The position numbers and the translations under genes were made by a program. 23,548 nucleotides of DNA from CFX2 sp014338005 (GTDB lineage Bacteria; Chloroflexota; Anaerolineae; Aggregatilineales; Phototrophicaceae), in assembly GCA_030263555.1 (NCBI GenBank), contig SZPE01000067.1, forward strand, positions 1 to 23,548, written 5' to 3'. The number at the start of each line of letters is the position of its first letter. Position 1 is the stretch's first letter. Shown here in pieces: positions 23,456-23,548 of the stretch. The notes beneath the pieces are model-generated. The model was not told the origin of the DNA. It searched no databases and saw only the letters and a program-made list of their open reading frames with translations.

Positions 23456-23548
23456 GCCAGTGACCAAAGGTTTTCAACGAACTTGAGGCGGTCAGGATGG
23501 CCGGACGTGTTCTGGTTGACCATCCGGGTCTCAATCTCACACTGTAAG

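Noticed and set aside
23498..23547. Short frame of 16 codons at the window end
   Set aside because: It is too short, with no similarity or convincing context; the final 93 bases are left unassigned.

Overview
The window looks like chromosomal DNA of a GC-rich bacterium of the phylum Chloroflexota, probably near Anaerolineae. This is inferred from style rather than a marker gene: Pro/Thr-rich linkers next to bacterial SH3 modules, a KGGxGR-type ATPase, a kinase-ATPase-TPR giant, LamG-like secreted proteins, and a b / Rieske / multihaem cytochrome c operon. No rRNA, tRNA, CRISPR array, transposase or phage gene is visible.

Region 1 (1-4123, + strand) is a respiratory operon followed by a two-component system: the 3' end of a cytochrome b-like subunit, a Tat-exported Rieske protein, a cytochrome c with three CxxCH sites, an OmpR-type response regulator and its membrane histidine kinase. 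The b/Rieske and regulator/kinase junctions overlap by 4 bases.

Region 2 (4127-7454, - strand) converges on the kinase with a 3-base gap. A TIR-domain gene overlaps by 11 bases a gene for an 888-residue KGGxGR ATPase, which continues through a transmembrane helix into a Pro/Thr-rich, SH3-containing extracytoplasmic part. This is the best candidate here for an undescribed conflict or stress-sensing system.

Region 3 (7555-14033) is mostly envelope-related and lies on both strands: a lipoprotein, an EcsC-like membrane protein, a VOC protein with a strong promoter and palindromic operator, an SH3 + M15-like secreted protein, a two-domain LamG-like secreted protein, an M23-like peptidase, a 61-residue membrane protein, a possible 29-residue Cys-rich peptide and a secreted Cys-containing protein. 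A REP-like folded element sits at 10661-10720.

Region 4 (14208-23455) is signalling. A 1110-residue Ser/Thr kinase-AAA-TPR protein (- strand) is divergent from a tight four-gene + strand operon: a BMP-family lipoprotein, an eight-helix hybrid histidine kinase, an RsbW-like ATPase and a STAS protein. The likely logic is ligand capture outside, phosphorelay at the membrane, and partner switching in the cytoplasm. The last 93 bases hold no gene I can support.
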